From the NCBI GenBank assembly GCA_013398295.1, contig VZSF01001908.1, positions 248,001 to 312,000 on the forward strand: a stretch of DNA of 64,000 nucleotides, written 5' to 3'. Source of the stretch: Chionis minor (lineage: Eukaryota > Chordata > Aves > Charadriiformes > Chionididae). This document shows, piece by piece, positions 60,601-64,000 of the stretch. A program made the translations under genes and the position numbers. A model generated the notes under the pieces. The model was not told the DNA's origin, ran no database searches, and worked only from the letters and a program-made list of their open reading frames with translations. Positions within the stretch are counted from its first letter, which is position 1; every line of letters starts with the position of its first letter.

Positions 60601-63300
60601 CAAATGTTGGATTTATAATCAAGAAAATATCATCAAGAGACTGGATCATTTAATTCTCCATTTGTTGTTCCTGTACATAGGAATGGGGGTGTTTGAAGTT
60701 GTGAATGACTTCTCTGAAGGATGGGTCTAGGATATAACTTGAAAGGTTCCCTGCGTACGGACTGTAAGCAGTAGTTTTAGTGAGCTTTTACATATCAATA
60801 AAAGCAAATGTATTTAAAGGTGGGATTTTTCATGTAAAGCTTGCTTGGATTGACAAGAAAATGAGCCATAGGAAATGTCAAACTAAGGAGGAAGGCCAAC
60901 TGAGAAAATGAAAATATACTGGCTAGTTTTTATCATCTGTCCTATTTAGAGATGAAATTGAGAGGTTTTGAGAAATGGGGAAAAGATGATTCAAACTGTT
61001 GGTATAAAGCCTGAGCTGGTGAAGTAGCATTTATCTAACAGGAGGTTGCTCAAAGATGTCACTTGTTTAGAAAAGGTGTTGGCTGGTGCTGCGGGAAAAC
61101 TCATGCTGTTGTGATCTAATCTGAAGGATCAAACTCAATTTGGGGACTTGATCCTGCATTTGCTGCAAAATTAAACATATGCTTCAGTCTTTTTAATTGT
61201 TCCGCTATGTTACCAGTCTCCCAAGAATGGAAATCTCTGTTCTCTCTCTTTCTCTCAAGAAATGCAATTCACAGTTGGAGTTTGAATAATATTCCTCGTG
61301 ATTCATCTTGTCCATATAGAGTTCTGCAATGGGGAAGGTGCTTGCTTGGATGGTTCCTGTCTTGACTTATTTCACATAGATGTTAATTGGTCATAGAATG
61401 AAATACAATGTGTACCATTATTTCCTCTGCATAATTCGATCCTGCTCGACCTGCCGACAGCACCACAAAGCTCTGCGTACGGGGGGAGTGGTTTGCATGC
61501 GCTGCGGGATGGGGAGAAGAATGCAGAATGACTTAAAGCAAGATATGTCAACATTTCCAAGCTCTGTAACTCTGCTTCTGTGTGTAACTTTTCAGAGGAA
61601 CTCTTTCCTAATAATTTAATTTTATATAAAAATACTCAAATCAGTAATTCCAGCTCCAAGCAGCCAGGAAGCCTTGAGCATTAACACAGTGTTCTATTGC
61701 ATGTATTTCTATTTCAAACCGTTTTGGAGCTTTCCTTTATCATGAGAGTACTTTCTGTATTGATATACACCATCTCCAAAATGTTTTAGTTGACAAAGCA
61801 AACGCTTAACTTTTACACAGCTTTTTCCACGGAAGACTTTTTTTTTTAAAGAAAAGATTTATTCTTTTGGAATTCTAACACTCCTTTTTAATCATTCGCT
61901 GCATAAATCCTGTGTGCATATGTAGGGCACTCTGAGTACAGGTTTGTGCTCCTTCACATTCTAAAGCTTAGTGAATTAAAGTTCCAGTTAATGTCACAGG
62001 GCTCTTGCTTTGAGTTTTACAATCTTTTTTCAGTTTCTCATATGCGAAAAACAAAGTAAGGCTGTACATATGTATTATTTGATAAATTCTGTAAGTTCTG
62101 GATGACTTTAAATCATTTTAATGCTATTTACGTTTGTTTCTTATGGTTCTACTAATTAATTATAGCTCTTGTTAGGATGCGCATTACTGGGAGTAGACCA
62201 TTTCATTGCACAGCCATTTCTGAAGCAAATGGTCGTCGTTACAGGGACACGTTTGTGGGTTGTGTTTAATTTAAGTGTGTTCTTAGAGCAGTCTTTTGGC
62301 TGTTAGATTTTGTAATTCAAGCAGCTGTCAGTCAGAGCTCACTCCCTGGCAAAGCAAATCTTAGGTAACAGAACCATTTATATTGTGGCCTGAAAGCAGC
62401 GCTGTATTGATTAAGTTGGATGGTTTCAAGAATGGGAAATTAACTGTAACATGTAATTTACCCCTTTTATTTTAGCAGGACAGGTTTTTTGAATGACGTC
62501 TAACGATGGAAAAAAAATTGATTGGGTGTTTCTAGTTACGATAGTGTTCATTCTAGAAGGAGTCATTTGTTGTCTCCAGGTGAACTTTCCTAACACGTGT
62601 AATCCAACCTCTCAGCCAAGGGCTGGGAGGGGTCCCGGCTGCTCCTCTCTGCGCTTGGCTGCCTGTTCCTGCCTCCTCCCTTGCGTAGGATCTAGCGATG
62701 GCATGACCACAACGTGAGTCAGATACGTTTGTTGATCTGCTGGAGAGTGAATCCAACAAGTTGATGCAGCTCATGTAGCTGGAGGAAGAGGAGGAATGAG
62801 TAGGGACCACCCATTTCAGCAGCAGTTCGGGCTAAAGGATTGAGTGTAACATGAGTGTACCATTTTTGTTCCTATCTTATTTACTTTATTGTCTGTTAAC
62901 ACAGCAGAGAGTTTATTTTATCATAAAATGATCAAGACCTGTAAATGTTATTTGGGTGACTTGTTTTACTCTTAGCTAAATATCTAGATAACGTGTCAGC
63001 TACAGTAATTCTGAAATAAGCCTGAGCAAAATATTATCTGTATCACAGCTGTAGACTGATTTGTCAAATGATGTAGAAAAGTCGAGCAACTGTTGTGTTT
63101 CTCATTAAGAGAAGAACAAAATTTGAGCTCACAAAGGCAGGTTTGCTGGGTATTTAACTGATACTTTGCTTGAGATTCCTCCAAGCTGCTGTACATGGAC
63201 AAGTTGGTGTAAACAGGTAATGATTTATAGACCCTGGCGTACAAATTTCATAGGGCTATCCATATCAGAGTTAACATTTGTACTGCTTTGGTTGGGCTTC

Positions 63301-63382
63301 TTTGTCTTTGGGTTTTTTTGTTTGGTTGGGTGTTTTTTTTGGATTTTTTTTTGGTCTGCCTTCCCCCTTCAATACCCCCCCG
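63301..63382. repeat. G/T-rich tract ending in C-rich segment
   Basis: GGGTTTTTTTGTTTGGTTGG, GTGTTTTTTTTGG and ATTTTTTTTTGG are followed by CCCCC and CCCCCCC runs. The composition and order (G/T-rich and then C-rich on the same strand) resemble the tract at 44436-44504. Open frames across it are compositional. Confidence 0.7.
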
Positions 63383-64000
63383 GCTGATTTGAGTTATGAA
63401 GAGCTTTTGCATCACACTTGTCTTTCATATTTCGAAAGTTACATTGCAAGGTGATCTATTTGGAACAGTTACTTGGAACAGAAGTTAAAGCTTGCTTTTT
63501 CTTAAAACCGAATGAACGCAAGTGCACCCTCTGCCTCTTGGTTTTCATTGTGTCAGAGGTGGTCCCTTTCCTTATCCATTCTTCTCCTGGAACCTTTCAT
63601 CACTTTTCTGCAGGGTGTCCAGGAGCAGGACGCAAACCTAAAATCAACACCTAATAATTTGGTATGCTTGGTATTGCAAGTCTATTTCTGCATGATGGAT
63701 TCTTAGTATCCTGCATGATTTATATCACGACACTACTTGCTTAACCACGTTTTCCACAGCCAGTTCTTAATCTCGGTTTTCCCTAGTTGACCACATTACA
63801 TTCATCTGTTCCCTGTTTCTGTTTCATGTCTTGCATTAAGTACGTGTAAAACTTTTTTTGATTATTATAGTAAAGGCTATTATGCAAAGGTAAGTGGGAG
63901 AAAAAGGCCCCGCGCTGAGAGAGTTCTTTGCAACGCAGTTTGTGTTAACGTGTGGTCTATTTGGTGGAAAAGTTTCAGTGTTCCTGAGATGGCATTAAAC

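Larger units (their letters stand above)
32655..64000 (+). other. EIF3H: EIF3H intron 2 (5' part)
   Basis: It starts at the GTAATG donor and runs beyond the window. I looked for the next conserved exon (peptide beginning QYQMEMM and containing HVGWYQSTYYGSF) and did not find it. The intron contains CR1 copies, a large inverted repeat, a CpG-rich block with a CTCF-like site, one MIR-type SINE, short tandem duplications and several low-complexity tracts. The remaining stretches, each hundreds of bases to several kb, show no exon, RNA gene or repeat that I can recognise. Confidence 0.8.

Noticed and set aside
32655..64000. Search for EIF3H exon 3
   Set aside because: No sequence encoding the conserved QYQMEMM or HVGWYQSTYYGSF stretch with splice sites was seen. 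The exon most likely lies beyond the right end.

Overview
The window is vertebrate nuclear DNA, almost certainly from a bird. It is AT-rich and CpG-poor, and its only abundant interspersed repeats are 5'-truncated CR1 LINEs, one of which still carries the avian CR1 3' tail of repeated ATTCTATG-like octamers. It also holds one ancient MIR-type SINE and no Alu-, B1- or L1-like sequence. The species cannot be named from the sequence. Nothing bacterial, phage-like or operon-like is present.

Only one protein-coding gene is recognised: EIF3H, which encodes subunit h of translation initiation factor eIF3, on the + strand. One coding exon is visible at 32498-32654 (52 codons plus one base, exon 2 by homology). 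It encodes the start of the MPN domain and has a clean acceptor and donor. The first exon is not visible. A 201-base assembly gap (10926-11126) lies directly beside a very GC-rich, CpG-rich segment (11127-11345), and the most economical reading is that promoter and exon 1 lie in or at this gap. On that reading 1-10925 is upstream intergenic DNA, about 11127-32497 is intron 1, and 32655-64000 is the 5' part of intron 2. I looked for exon 3 by its conserved protein sequence and did not find it.

Layout: 1-10280 is upstream DNA with an imperfect 100-bp duplication (395-612), a CA/CCA microsatellite (2425-2608) and short tandem repeats. A CR1 on the - strand (10281-10925) runs into the gap, and the GC-rich promoter-like block follows. 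Intron 1 carries CR1 pieces at 12825 (-), 18480 (+), 22201 (-), 22570 (+) and 26371 (+). Intron 2 carries CR1 at 34294 (-), a 240-bp inverted repeat (34629-34868), a second CpG-rich block with a CTCF-like site (39664-39870), a tail-to-tail CR1 pair (47812 + and 48190 -), a MIR-type SINE (53025) and two short tandem duplications (53680 and 56632). Several G/T- or A/C-rich low-complexity tracts and long C runs punctuate the introns.

I see no convincing undescribed multi-gene system. The points most worth a second look are the intronic CpG block with its CTCF-like site, the long foldback in intron 2, the promoter gap, the inverted CR1 arrangement inside the EIF3H pre-mRNA, and a 90-codon minus-strand open frame at 4703-4972 with protein-like composition that I could not identify.
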